Assembly (NCBI RefSeq): GCF_014534655.1
Contig: NZ_JACVVD010000006.1
Location: forward strand, 124,001-188,000
Source of the DNA: Paenibacillus sedimenti
GTDB taxonomy: Bacteria; Bacillota; Bacilli; Paenibacillales; NBRC-103111
DNA length: 64,000 bases
Reading direction: 5' to 3'
The translations under genes were made by a program, and so were the position numbers. This document shows positions 17,020-25,314 of the stretch, in pieces (within the stretch, counting starts at the first letter, position 1; each line of letters opens with the position of its first letter). The notes under the pieces are model-generated. The model made no database searches. It saw only the letters and a list, made by a program, of their open reading frames with translations, and was not told the DNA's origin.

Positions 17020-17047
17020 CAACGAATGAGAAACGAAAAAATCGATA
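17020..17047 (-). promoter_or_regulatory. Second, weaker ECF42-type element upstream
   Basis: TATCGA (17047-17042; one base off TGTCGA) and TTCGTTG (17026-17020), with the same 19-base spacing. It is tandem with the element at 16921 and about 140 bases from the start codon. It may be a duplicate or an auxiliary promoter. The rest of the 16881-17219 gap is AT-rich and has no gene. Confidence 0.6.
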
Positions 17048-17219
17048 GATTCCCAAAATAGGTTACTTTCTATTAAATGTAATTTTTTGGTCACGACGAT
17101 AATATACGATTTAATCAACCATTCGTCAAGTAATATCAACCAATTAGTCTAATAAAAATTGACTTTAAACCCTAAAATCACTACGATATAGCTAATGTAA
17201 GTACTGGAGGTAAAATTTA

Positions 17220-17825
17220 ATGGGGGAAATAAGAAATGCTGAACGTACTCGGAAAGCGATACTCCAAGCAGCAAAGGAAGAATTTTATGATAAAGGTTAC
17301 AGGGGGGCTAGAATTGAAGCGATTGCGAAAAGAGCTGGATGCAATAAACAATTAATCTATCATTACTTTAAAAGCAAAGATCAGCTCATTAATGAAGTTA
17401 TCGATGATTTCCTTACATCATCGCCACAAGGTAATTTTGCTCTTCCGTCAAATCCTGTACAGATTGCGGAATTCAGATACAAAGTCAATGTGGAACATTT
17501 AATGGATTTTTTAAAATATACAGCTTGGGAAGCTATAGAGTCGATCCCTGAAAATAGTAACGGAGTAGAACGCAGGATGAAAGTCCTGCATTCTTATGTT
17601 GAGGATATGAAGTCTAAACAGGAGATGGGATTGGTGCCACAGGAGCTGGACCCGGCTCTAATCACCTTAATGATTTCTAGTCTGACGATTTACCCTCTTC
17701 TTTACAGTAACGTTACGCGTATGATCACTGGGTATTCTGCAGAGGACCCGGAATTTCAAAAGCAATGGGCACAGTATCTACACCTTATTAGTGAACGCAT
17801 TTTTGAATATGTAAAACCGAAATAG
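17220..17825 (+). CDS. TetR family transcriptional regulator
   Basis: A 201-residue repressor. The N-terminal helix-turn-helix reads RIEAIAKRAGCNKQLIYHYFKSKDQL (residues 30-55), the standard TetR recognition helix. The C-terminal ligand domain is all-helical and ends with an aromatic stretch. The start has a GGAGG site eight bases upstream. Its composition is clearly more AT-rich than the ECF42 genes, so it may have a different origin. Its target is not evident; the convergent MFS-cupin gene faces it tail to tail. Confidence 0.9.
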   Translation: MGEIRNAERTRKAILQAAKEEFYDKGYRGARIEAIAKRAGCNKQLIYHYFKSKDQLINEVIDDFLTSSPQGNFALPSNPVQIAEFRYKVNVEHLMDFLKYTAWEAIESIPENSNGVERRMKVLHSYVEDMKSKQEMGLVPQELDPALITLMISSLTIYPLLYSNVTRMITGYSAEDPEFQKQWAQYLHLISERIFEYVKPK

Positions 17826-17913
17826 CCCGATTAACTAGAAAAATACTGTGGGGGCATTTTCATCAACAGTATCATTTCTTGCTGTTCAACGAACATTCAT
17901 CCCTTCCTCGGTT

Positions 17914-19560
17914 TCAATCATCGTCTTCCAGCAGTTCGGCTAGTTCTTCGCGATCCGCCTCATTAGCTGTCTTATGAATTGTGCCGTAAGGGTGTTCGGA
18001 CGGCGCGTAGATGCTGTAGATTTTGAGTGGTTTACTCCCCGTGTTGATGACGTTATGGAACATGCCGGCGGGAACCATAATGGCGCTATCCGTTTGGGCC
18101 TCTTGCTCGAATGACAGGTCATCTTCACGTGCTCCCATTTGCACAAGGCCGTGGCCGTCTTCAATTCGCAAGAACTGGTCGATATATTTGTGTACTTCCA
18201 AACCGACCTCGCCGCCTACAGGGATCGACATAACCGTCACTTGCAGCTGCTGACCGGTCCAGATTGCGGTGCGGAAATTATCGTTCTCGATCGTCAGCTT
18301 TTTGATATCCGTCACGTATGGTTTTCGGCCAAAATCAGTTGTGCTATTGTAATCGCGCTGCTGAGTAAAAAACAGGTATGCCGCGAGTCCTACCGCCAGC
18401 AATCCGGTAATCGCAAAAACCGTTTTAGCGCCAAAACCTGCCCAGGCCAGACCAATGACCAGCGTTCCAATAAGTGTAGCAACCGCCTGAAAAGCCATCA
18501 TAACGCCAAGGCCGGTAGCGCGGTCTTTTTGCTTAATATGGAGCGACATCCAGGCACTCGTCAGGCCTTCGTAGACACTCTGGAAGACCGCATAAATGAC
18601 GAAGGCGGCAAAGACAAGCAAGAGCGGAAGTTCGTTTTGGCTTAGCAGCATATACGTTGCGCCAAGCGATAGCGCGCCAATAGCGAAGGTTTTAACAAAA
18701 CCGATTCGATCACTCAGCGAACCGAAATAGTAGATGATGAATGTGCCCGTTAGGTTGTAAGCTACGTAGGCACTAATAATCAGCAGATCGCTCAGACCCA
18801 GCTCGCGGGCGCGAAGCAGCAGGTAAATGTCGGTGCTTTTTAGTAACGTAATGACCGTAATGAGATACAGAACGCGTTTATAATTCGGTGTGGCCGTCTT
18901 GTAATGCAGCTTCAGGCGACGATACAAGCCTTTCATACCGTCCTTTTCAGCAGTAGGAAGATCGGTCTTTTCTTTGGACTCTTTAATAAACCACCCTGCA
19001 ATGATTGCGCCGATCCCCGGAATAACCGTCAGACCGATAATGAAAGGAATGTTATCACTATACACATACATAATCGCCAGGGTAATCAGCGGACCGAGTG
19101 TGGCGCCCAGCGTATCCGCGGTGCGGTGAAAACCAAACACCCGGCCTCGGGTAACAGGGGTAGAAACATCGGCGAGCAAAGCGTCACGCGGAGCGCTGCG
19201 CACCCCCTTACCAAAGCGATCAAGCAATCGAAAGCCGAAAATCGCCCAATAAGTCGGGAATAGTCCCATCAACGGTTTAGCGAGCGCTGAAATCGTGTAG
19301 CCGATATTTATCAGGCCTTTTCGCTGCTGCAGGCTGTCTGAGTAGACCCCGCTTACCAGCTTGATCACTCCGGCAACGAGCTGCGTAATCCCTTCAATCA
19401 AACCAATCAGAATAACACCGTAACCGATATCACTGAGGTACAGCGGCATGATCGGATAGAGCATCTCGGTAGCGATATCCGTAAAAAAGCTGACAATCGA
19501 CAGAAGAATGACATTACGGGATAAAAATGAGGTGGATTTTCGTTTAGTGGTTGGGTTCAT
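17914..19560 (-). CDS. MFS transporter fused to a C-terminal cupin domain
   Basis: Residues 1-405 are a 12-segment MFS transporter. It has GIGKGVRS/APRDALLADV-like family marks (here DRFGKGVRSAPRDALLA) and a second-half SLSDRIG loop. Residues 415-548 are a complete cupin: EVGLEVHKYIDQFLRIEDG supplies a His/Gln/Glu metal set, and PAGMFHNVINTGSKPLKIYS supplies the second cupin motif with its His. This cupin type normally exists as a stand-alone protein of about 130 residues. The fusion is seamless, with no frameshift or stop. The gene starts three bases after the RCC1 gene stop. Substrate unknown. Confidence 0.9.
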   Translation of the reverse strand: MNPTTKRKSTSFLSRNVILLSIVSFFTDIATEMLYPIMPLYLSDIGYGVILIGLIEGITQLVAGVIKLVSGVYSDSLQQRKGLINIGYTISALAKPLMGLFPTYWAIFGFRLLDRFGKGVRSAPRDALLADVSTPVTRGRVFGFHRTADTLGATLGPLITLAIMYVYSDNIPFIIGLTVIPGIGAIIAGWFIKESKEKTDLPTAEKDGMKGLYRRLKLHYKTATPNYKRVLYLITVITLLKSTDIYLLLRARELGLSDLLIISAYVAYNLTGTFIIYYFGSLSDRIGFVKTFAIGALSLGATYMLLSQNELPLLLVFAAFVIYAVFQSVYEGLTSAWMSLHIKQKDRATGLGVMMAFQAVATLIGTLVIGLAWAGFGAKTVFAITGLLAVGLAAYLFFTQQRDYNSTTDFGRKPYVTDIKKLTIENDNFRTAIWTGQQLQVTVMSIPVGGEVGLEVHKYIDQFLRIEDGHGLVQMGAREDDLSFEQEAQTDSAIMVPAGMFHNVINTGSKPLKIYSIYAPSEHPYGTIHKTANEADREELAELLEDDD

Positions 19561-19563
19561 CGT

Positions 19564-20829
19564 TTAATAAGCCAATACAAAGGCTCCCCCTGCTATAATA
19601 TGGGTTTTATTCGAAATACTCGTGAGACTTGGAGTAGAGTTGTAGCTGGTCTTCTGGATGCCGGGCGTTTGGTCGTTTTTGTTGACACCCCACGCCCATA
19701 CGCGACCTTCTTTATCGAGTGCCAGGGAAAAGTCGTGGCCGGCGGCGATACTCGTAATCGTCGGCAAGCCTGCAACCACTTCGGGTTCAAATACCCCTTC
19801 AAGATTGCCGAGGTTTTTCCCCAGTTGCCCCGTGTTATCGGCCCCCCATGCCCACACCTTCCCATTCCGATCGAGCGCCATGGAGTGCCGTGTGCTGGTT
19901 GCGAGCGATACAATGCCTTCCAGTCCCGGAATGGTCTCGGCCGGAACAATATCGGCCGTTGGATAGCCCAACTGCCCATAAGCATTACAGCCTTTTGATT
20001 TGACCGTACCGTCGGCTTGCAGCGCCAATACATGGCCGAAGCCCGCCACAATCTGAGCACTGCCGGCCAGTTCGGGAATTTCAATGGGCGTCAGGCTGCT
20101 GACGGCCACAAAGCCCTGAAACTCACAAAGCTCCTGCGTATCGCTGCTGCTTGGATCGGCATTCGCATCGATATAGTAACTGATTCCGGTTGCCGACTGG
20201 CCGATCAGCTGCATGAGTTCGGCAAACGTCCGTTTGGTGTCGTGCGCACATTGGGCTCCCCAACCGTAGACTTTACCGTTTTCAAGCGTTACCAGGGAAA
20301 AGCGGTGACCGGCGGTTACGCTAGTGGCTTTGCCCGGCAAGCTGATTGGGGTCGGTTTGCGAAGATCAGTTCTGTCGCCCGTGCCGAGCTGCCCGGCGAT
20401 GTTATTGCCCCAGACCCAAACATTGCCTTCAAGATCAAGCGCCATGCTATGGCGAAAGCCTGCGCTAATTTGATTGATTTTCGGCAACCCCTCAATCTTC
20501 TGCGGACCGCTCACAACGCCTTTAGCGCTGTTAATACCGACTTGACCGTAAGTATTATCGCCCCAGGCGTACATCGTGCCATTTTCAGTGAGAACCAGCG
20601 AATGGTCGAAACCGGCTGCCACCTGCGAGACTTTCTCGGCGATATCAATCGTGCTGCTCGTGCCGCTGGTTGAGTAGTTGGCGAGCTGACCGTGGGCGTT
20701 TTTGCCGCTGCCCGAGATAACGGTCTCACTGACCATACTTTTTGGAAACAAGCTATAAATCGCGCCAGCAATCACTGCGATAGCAACGATGCCAAAGATC
20801 ATTTTATGCGGGGCCATATATCTGCTCAT
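19564..20829 (-). CDS. Membrane-anchored RCC1-repeat protein
   Basis: 421 residues: one N-terminal membrane segment (9-30) and then about six RCC1-type beta-propeller blades. Each is recognisable by A-G-x-x-H/F-S-L/M-A-L followed by G-x-V-x-x-W-G-x-N-x-x-G-Q-L-G. One blade is expanded by a 45-residue insert (about 190-240) with two cysteines. The propeller faces outward if the anchor is a signal-anchor. In bacteria such proteins are thought to bind partners; no function is proven. It is packed into an operon between the dioxygenase-like lipoprotein (gap 3) and the MFS-cupin gene (gap 3), with no clear ribosome binding site, which implies translational coupling. Confidence 0.88.
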   Translation of the reverse strand: MSRYMAPHKMIFGIVAIAVIAGAIYSLFPKSMVSETVISGSGKNAHGQLANYSTSGTSSTIDIAEKVSQVAAGFDHSLVLTENGTMYAWGDNTYGQVGINSAKGVVSGPQKIEGLPKINQISAGFRHSMALDLEGNVWVWGNNIAGQLGTGDRTDLRKPTPISLPGKATSVTAGHRFSLVTLENGKVYGWGAQCAHDTKRTFAELMQLIGQSATGISYYIDANADPSSSDTQELCEFQGFVAVSSLTPIEIPELAGSAQIVAGFGHVLALQADGTVKSKGCNAYGQLGYPTADIVPAETIPGLEGIVSLATSTRHSMALDRNGKVWAWGADNTGQLGKNLGNLEGVFEPEVVAGLPTITSIAAGHDFSLALDKEGRVWAWGVNKNDQTPGIQKTSYNSTPSLTSISNKTHIIAGGAFVLAY

Positions 20830-20832
20830 AAA

Positions 20833-21573
20833 TTAATTAGCGGCCAATCGGTAATTAAAGGTAGTCGTAGGTACGCCGTCAACAGTGGTGAAAGCGACTT
20901 GGTTATACTTTGGTAAGCTTTGTGCAATGTTATCTTGAGCGGCGGTCATTTGGTCGCCGGATAAGCTTGGGATAATCAATTGAGTAATAACGCCTTTGTA
21001 ACCACTTGCCGTTGTGTTGGTATGAATATGGCGCGTACGGCCCGTGTATTCGCCCGGATAAATCGTCGTGTATTCATAGTAACCCTTCTCGTCGGTCAGT
21101 ACGTAGCCGCGAAGAGATAGCTGATCGTCACTATACTTGCTGGCCGCCCCATTGGAATTCGGGTGGTAATTCCCGCTGTCATCGGCATGCCATATTTCAA
21201 CTTTGGCGCCTGCAATCGGTGTTGTGCCGCTGGCACCTGCATAGACATAACCTTGTACCTTGATCTTCTTGCCTGTTAGGTTATCATAGTTCAAATTGCC
21301 GTTAGTCAACTGGCTGGTGCCGGTAACATAATAGGGACCTTGCGTGACTTGCTGAGTCAGTCCACTATCGTCCGCCGCTGTTGAGGCGTTGCCGGAAGAC
21401 GTACCGGCATTGGATGACGAACTGCTAGCGGGTGACGGATTGCTAGTAGATGACGGATTGCTAGTGGTCGCAGCTCCGCCGGAATTGTTGCCGGTTTGAT
21501 TTGGTGCCGTGCAGCCGCTTAAGATTGCCACACCTAGAATGGTGGAAATGATGAGCGAATTTCGTCTTTTCAT
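20833..21573 (-). CDS. Intradiol-dioxygenase-like lipoprotein
   Basis: A secreted lipoprotein with lipobox LSGC, a low-complexity Ser/Asn/Ala linker (about residues 25-75) and a domain of the intradiol ring-cleavage dioxygenase fold. The Fe(III) ligands of the family can be placed: Tyr in GNYHPN, Tyr in IYPGEYTGR, and the two His of RHIH. It is shorter than catechol 1,2-dioxygenases and lacks their N-terminal helical domain, like other exported members of the family. The ATG at 21573 is chosen because AGGAAGAGG precedes it; a TTG at 21597 is weaker. It is the first gene of the operon with RCC1 and MFS-cupin. Confidence 0.88.
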   Translation of the reverse strand: MKRRNSLIISTILGVAILSGCTAPNQTGNNSGGAATTSNPSSTSNPSPASSSSSNAGTSSGNASTAADDSGLTQQVTQGPYYVTGTSQLTNGNLNYDNLTGKKIKVQGYVYAGASGTTPIAGAKVEIWHADDSGNYHPNSNGAASKYSDDQLSLRGYVLTDEKGYYEYTTIYPGEYTGRTRHIHTNTTASGYKGVITQLIIPSLSGDQMTAAQDNIAQSLPKYNQVAFTTVDGVPTTTFNYRLAAN

Positions 21574-21721
21574 AAGAATATCCTCTTCCTTTGTCAATGA
21601 TTATAAAACGGTCGGCGGGCCCTGCCTTGGTATTTATTGGGTTCATTATGTCTTGTTTTTCTGAATTCAACCTGATAGAAACCTGAAAGATTGCTTAAAA
21701 CCTGAAATCCATGTGCATCAT

Positions 21722-22570
21722 TCACTCAAACATATCCATTTGCCTCGGAGGAATTTGCTTTCGCTCCAGGCCCAAAAGATCCATCAACTGCAAAGCGTTT
21801 GCAGCCGCATCCCCGCCTGAATTATTGTTGAAAATGACACAAACCTCACCGGTTTCCTTTTCAAGCTTGATGAGATTTTCCTTCCATTCCTGCAGCTCTT
21901 CCTCATTGTAACGATACAGATACCGCACTTCCCGCCAATCCTTTGAACCGCTTGAAGTCCAACCACCCGTATTTCTGCCATGGAAACGAACAATTGTTAA
22001 ATCATTATTTGTTGGTTCTAAAATTGTTGGAACCGAACCCGGAAAAACTTGCGGCTCATCGCAAATGCTATGAATCCAGCCTTCTTCGCGCATAAACAGC
22101 AGCGTCTTGTCTCGCATTTCCGGAGTGAACCAGCTTTGGTGGCGAAATTCAAGGGCTACCGGTATACCTGCCATTCGTTCCTTCGTTGACCGCAATAAAG
22201 CCACATTATTACGGTTGCAATCAAACCACGGGGGATATTGAAAAAGTACCGCCTTTATTTTCCCCGCTTCGATAACGGGGCTTATAGACTCCTTAAATTC
22301 TCGAAACATAGTTTCCATATCGGCTTCGGAATAGTTCTGACGAGTGTGCCCTGTTAAGCCTTGGTAGGCTTTTATTAAGAATGAGAAATGACCTGTTGTT
22401 TCAGTGACCCACCGTTGAAATAAATCAGACTTGTGAATCGCGTAGTATGAACTGTCCACTTCTACTGTCGAGAAATATTTGCTATACTCTTTTAGCTTGT
22501 CTTGCGCTTTAACTCCAGCTTTATATATCTCATCATGGTCTCCCCATCCAGCAAGCCCAATTGAAATCAT
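21722..22570 (-). CDS. DUF72 (YecE-like) protein
   Basis: 282 residues with the DUF72 marks: an opening IGLAGWGDH, YFSTVEVDSSYY, FQYPPWF, VALEFRHQSWF and VRFHGRNT, consistent with the TIM-barrel fold of the family. Function is unknown; the arrangement of acidic and His residues suggests an enzyme. It is monocistronic. The next gene upstream has its own terminator at 22625-22668. Confidence 0.9.
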   Translation of the reverse strand: MISIGLAGWGDHDEIYKAGVKAQDKLKEYSKYFSTVEVDSSYYAIHKSDLFQRWVTETTGHFSFLIKAYQGLTGHTRQNYSEADMETMFREFKESISPVIEAGKIKAVLFQYPPWFDCNRNNVALLRSTKERMAGIPVALEFRHQSWFTPEMRDKTLLFMREEGWIHSICDEPQVFPGSVPTILEPTNNDLTIVRFHGRNTGGWTSSGSKDWREVRYLYRYNEEELQEWKENLIKLEKETGEVCVIFNNNSGGDAAANALQLMDLLGLERKQIPPRQMDMFE

Positions 22571-22624
22571 TTTTTCACCACTTTTGAGTTAATACAAACT
22601 ACATACATTTTATCTATAAATTTT

Positions 22625-22668
22625 AAAAAAAGCACGGCAAGCCGGGTCAGTAGCCCCATTCGCCGTGC
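22625..22668 (-). terminator. Terminator of the YHYH gene
   Basis: GCACGGC (22632-22638) pairs with GCCGTGC (22662-22668); on the minus strand it is followed by TTTTTTT. It ends the transcript of the YHYH-domain protein. Confidence 0.85.
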
Positions 22669-22673
22669 AATCA

Positions 22674-23378
22674 TTATTTGTTAATGCTAAATCCGTTCGT
22701 AGAATCGTAATTCATCGTTAATCCCAGTTCATCAACAGCAAATTTCCAGGTCATCGGAAAATAGGTAATATCCTTATACACAATTACAGGATAATCCTCA
22801 CTGTAGTTATCGAGCCAAGAGTCATTTACGAAAATGTTATATGTCGGGAGATCGATGATATATTCGGCGTAAGGACTATTATACTGACCTTTCTTTTGAG
22901 TCAATTCAGAAGCCTTATTATCCGTTTTTCTAATAGAAAAACCTGTGTCGGCACTCCAATTTACATCCACCCCTAAAGCCTGCGTGTAGGTCCACGTCAT
23001 CGGGAAATACGTGATATCTTTATAGGATAGTACCGGATATTCCGCATAAGCGTTATCGATCTCCGTACCATTTATTTTTGTTTTGTAGGAAGGTAGTACC
23101 GCTTTTAACCTGGTATCGACTTTTTCTTGTTGGGGTTTAGCTGCTGGTGATGTTGTTGACGGAGAAGTAAAGGAGCTGCTTCCAGAACTTCCGGAGCTTT
23201 CAGAACTGCTTGAACTTCCACTATTATGATAGTGGTAGCCGGAGCAAAGACCTTTAGCAATGGACTTTGCTGAACAATTATGACCACCGCTCGAATCTGT
23301 TCTTCCTGAATGTGCAAATGCCGTTGTTGAGATGGTAATAAGCAGTGCTAACGAACTGAATATCACTTTAAACTTCAC
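22674..23378 (-). CDS. Secreted YHYH-domain protein
   Basis: About 234 residues after choosing the GTG at 23378, which has AGGAGGG ahead; the ATG at 23438 has none. A signal peptide is followed by the YHYH domain (AHSGRTDSSGGHNC ... GYHYHN), a small metal-binding-like module with four His and two Cys. A Ser-rich linker then leads to two copies of a beta module, each with YPVxxYKDITYFPMTW, that resembles the second half of copper-amine-oxidase-like stalk domains. It is probably displayed on the surface. No partner gene is evident. Confidence 0.85.
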   Translation of the reverse strand: MKFKVIFSSLALLITISTTAFAHSGRTDSSGGHNCSAKSIAKGLCSGYHYHNSGSSSSSESSGSSGSSSFTSPSTTSPAAKPQQEKVDTRLKAVLPSYKTKINGTEIDNAYAEYPVLSYKDITYFPMTWTYTQALGVDVNWSADTGFSIRKTDNKASELTQKKGQYNSPYAEYIIDLPTYNIFVNDSWLDNYSEDYPVIVYKDITYFPMTWKFAVDELGLTMNYDSTNGFSINK

Positions 23379-23484
23379 AAAAAACCCTCCTAAAGATAGT
23401 AAAATATACCTAATAGAGTATAGCATAAAACGAAGCAACCAAATATTTTTCTAAGTCCGGGGATTGAGCCGATACTAGGAATGA

Positions 23485-23514
23485 AAAAAGAGGTCCCCAC
23501 AAGAAGCGACCTCC
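23485..23514 (-). terminator. Terminator closing the leftward arsenic transcript
   Basis: GAGGTC and GACCTC arms around a short loop, followed on the minus strand by TTTTTTC. It lies just past the stop of the Cys-rich peptide gene. Confidence 0.8.
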
Positions 23515-23537
23515 TTTTTACTAAGTGTTGAATGTGT

Positions 23538-23738
23538 TTACAAATTGACACTGCAACAAGCACCAGAAGCAGACTTTGCATCCGTCGAATTCGAATCGCA
23601 CCCGCAACCATCCTGCCCAACTACTTTTGCAGCAGCATCCGATGCGCAACAAGCATCCGTTTCAGTTGGCGCAGGTCCCCCGCAACAGTTTTCTTTTTCA
23701 ACATTTCTTTCTTGACCTGTATTCATTTCTTTGCTCAT
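23538..23738 (-). CDS. Small cysteine-rich protein next to SigZ
   Basis: 66 residues with eight cysteines arranged as CC, CC, CxC and CC pairs within an otherwise Ala/Ser/Asp-rich, probably unstructured chain. The ATG at 23738 has GGGAGG eight bases ahead. I do not recognise a named family. The vicinal Cys pairs would suit As(III) or soft-metal binding, and the position at the end of the arsenic run, right after sigZ, supports a metallochaperone or sink role. That role is inference. Confidence 0.75.
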   Translation of the reverse strand: MSKEMNTGQERNVEKENCCGGPAPTETDACCASDAAAKVVGQDGCGCDSNSTDAKSASGACCSVNL

Positions 23739-23821
23739 ATTCAATTCCTCCCGATTAATTAATGTGTCTTACGCCTTTGTAGACGCGCATTTTTTCGGAA
23801 GGACGCAGTTTGAGTTGTTTT

Positions 23822-24394
23822 CTAACAAGAGCGCGAGTTGCAGCCCCCTTCACAATTATTTCGAGAGGTGTAATCTACAATATTGCCAAGCCGGTCAAAT
23901 TCAAAATTACAGCAATTAAGCAGAAGCTCTTTAAGCTTCTCCCTGCCGCGCTGTACCCTCGATTTCGCCCCGGAAACAGAGATTCCCAATTCCTCACTCA
24001 GTTGTTTCTGCGTATAGCTGCCAAACTCGGTTAGTTCGATTGCATGCACATATTTATCCGAAAGTTGTCGCACCATGGGTCTGATACAAGCCGCTATTTC
24101 CTTAAAAGCCTCATTTACATCCTCTAGCTCCTCTGCCCATGGCAGATCAAGCGGTAATTCCTCCTGCAGCTGCCGATGTTTTTCTTTTCGATAATAATCA
24201 ATGATCGTATTTCTAGTAATCTGATAAATCCAAGATTGCAGTTTCTCATTGTCCTTTAGCGTATCTAAATTAGCATGTATTTTCATAAACACATTCTGAA
24301 GAATGTCTTCGGCATCCTGCTCGCTTTTTGCCCGTTTCAGAATGAAATTCCGCAAAGGGCTATAGAATGATCTCCATACTTCCTCGGTGTTCAT
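23822..24394 (-). CDS. sigZ: RNA polymerase sigma factor SigZ
   Basis: A 190-residue ECF sigma factor. Region 2 is at residues 8-75 (SEQDAEDILQNVFMKIHANL, then LQSWIYQITRNTIIDYYRK). Region 4 is at about 105-160 (YTQKQLSEELGISVSGAKSR). The C-terminus has six cysteines (CCNFEFDR and then CEGGCNSRSC), a feature of SigZ proteins that could bind metal directly. No anti-sigma factor gene is present. It is downstream of ynfA and upstream of the Cys-rich peptide, all on one strand. The ATG has GGAGG ahead. Control by arsenic or thiol stress is inferred from context. Confidence 0.9.
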   Translation of the reverse strand: MNTEEVWRSFYSPLRNFILKRAKSEQDAEDILQNVFMKIHANLDTLKDNEKLQSWIYQITRNTIIDYYRKEKHRQLQEELPLDLPWAEELEDVNEAFKEIAACIRPMVRQLSDKYVHAIELTEFGSYTQKQLSEELGISVSGAKSRVQRGREKLKELLLNCCNFEFDRLGNIVDYTSRNNCEGGCNSRSC

Positions 24395-24458
24395 ACTTTT
24401 CCTCCAGCATTGTTTTATTACAGAGACGTACGATTATGTAAAAGGATGCAGGAACTTA

Positions 24459-24785
24459 TTAACTTCTTGGAGCCCACAGCATAATCGACACGCCTGCGAT
24501 ACAAATAGCTGCTCCCAACCAATCGTACATGTCGGGTGTTTTCTTATCAACAAGCCATCCCCATAGAACGGCGAGAATGATGAACACGCCGCCGTAAGCG
24601 GCATAGACTCTACCGAACGATGGAAAGCTTTGGAGCGTTGGAATGATACCGTACAAAATAAGGATGATGCTTCCGGCAATCCCGTACCAAAGGGGCTTAG
24701 ACTCTCGCAGCCAGAGCCAGACCATATAGCCTCCACCAATTTCAGCGAGTCCGGCAAGCAGAAAAATGAATACAGCTAACAACAC
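24459..24785 (-). CDS. YnfA family small multidrug-type membrane protein
   Basis: 108 residues with four membrane segments, the size and order of the YnfA (UPF0060) family: [16 protein letters not shown] in helix 1, then [20 protein letters not shown] and a final DxYDxxGAxICxxGVxIM helix. Relatives are distant kin of SMR efflux pumps. It starts with GTG and has an AAGGGG site. It follows a terminator at 24817-24860, so it begins a new transcript with sigZ and the Cys-rich peptide. Its substrate here is unknown. Confidence 0.9.
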   Translation of the reverse strand: MLLAVFIFLLAGLAEIGGGYMVWLWLRESKPLWYGIAGSIILILYGIIPTLQSFPSFGRVYAAYGGVFIILAVLWGWLVDKKTPDMYDWLGAAICIAGVSIMLWAPRS

Positions 24786-24816
24786 GCAAACGCCCCTTTC
24801 TAAATCAAATCTTTTA

Positions 24817-24860
24817 TAAAAATAATACAGGCCCCGTAAGCAAAATACTTGCCAGGGGCC
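24817..24860 (-). terminator. Terminator between the phosphatase and ynfA
   Basis: GGCCCC(T) and (A)GGGGCC arms, with additional pairing of GCAAGTA/TGCTTAC inside the loop, followed on the minus strand by TGTATTATTTTTAT. It splits the leftward arsenic run into two transcripts. Confidence 0.75.
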
Positions 24861-24869
24861 GTTACATGA

Positions 24870-25304
24870 TCACTTATTAAATAATTTCTCCAGCGCTTCA
24901 CGTTGAGGCTGTTTAATACTAACAACAGGGCGAATGCTTTGGGCCAGTTTTTCAGCCTCTTCGATGGTTTGGCTCTTACCTAGTGCCAACAAGGTTCCAA
25001 TGGCCACAGCACCAGTGCGTCCTTTTCCGCCGCCACAATGGAACCCAACCTTCTTACCGCTCTTATAAGCCTCTACAACGTGATTGATGGCTTGCTGGAA
25101 CAGTTGGTCTTGCGGTCCCTCCGCATTGTCGCCAAGGGCCACTTGAAGCCATTCAACATGGCCAGCAGGATAAGCACATTCCGTGGCTTCTCCACGCAAA
25201 TCAACAATGACTTCAACGTTTTCATTTTTCACCATATCTTCGACATCAGCAGCTCCGCCGAAGAATATTTGATCATCGATTAGTGCCTGATAGTTTTTCT
25301 GCAT
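24870..25304 (-). CDS. Dual-specificity-type protein phosphatase in the ars operon
   Basis: 144 residues with the protein-tyrosine-phosphatase signature HCGGGKGRTG (the Cys-x5-Arg loop) and the upstream general-acid region EVIVDLRGEATE. It belongs to the small cyclin-phosphatase-like/DSP group often found in arsenic operons. Start: the ATG at 25304 with an AAGGAG site; the longer frame to 25490 overlaps arsI and is rejected. It follows arsI by ten bases. Whether it works on arsenate-related species or on phosphoprotein is unknown. Confidence 0.85.
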   Translation of the reverse strand: MQKNYQALIDDQIFFGGAADVEDMVKNENVEVIVDLRGEATECAYPAGHVEWLQVALGDNAEGPQDQLFQQAINHVVEAYKSGKKVGFHCGGGKGRTGAVAIGTLLALGKSQTIEEAEKLAQSIRPVVSIKQPQREALEKLFNK

Positions 25305-25314
25305 AATAAGCTCC

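Noticed and set aside
16912..17139. 75-codon minus-strand frame in the gap upstream of the ECF42 locus
   Set aside because: It contains both promoter-like elements, has no good ribosome binding site and is low in coding character.
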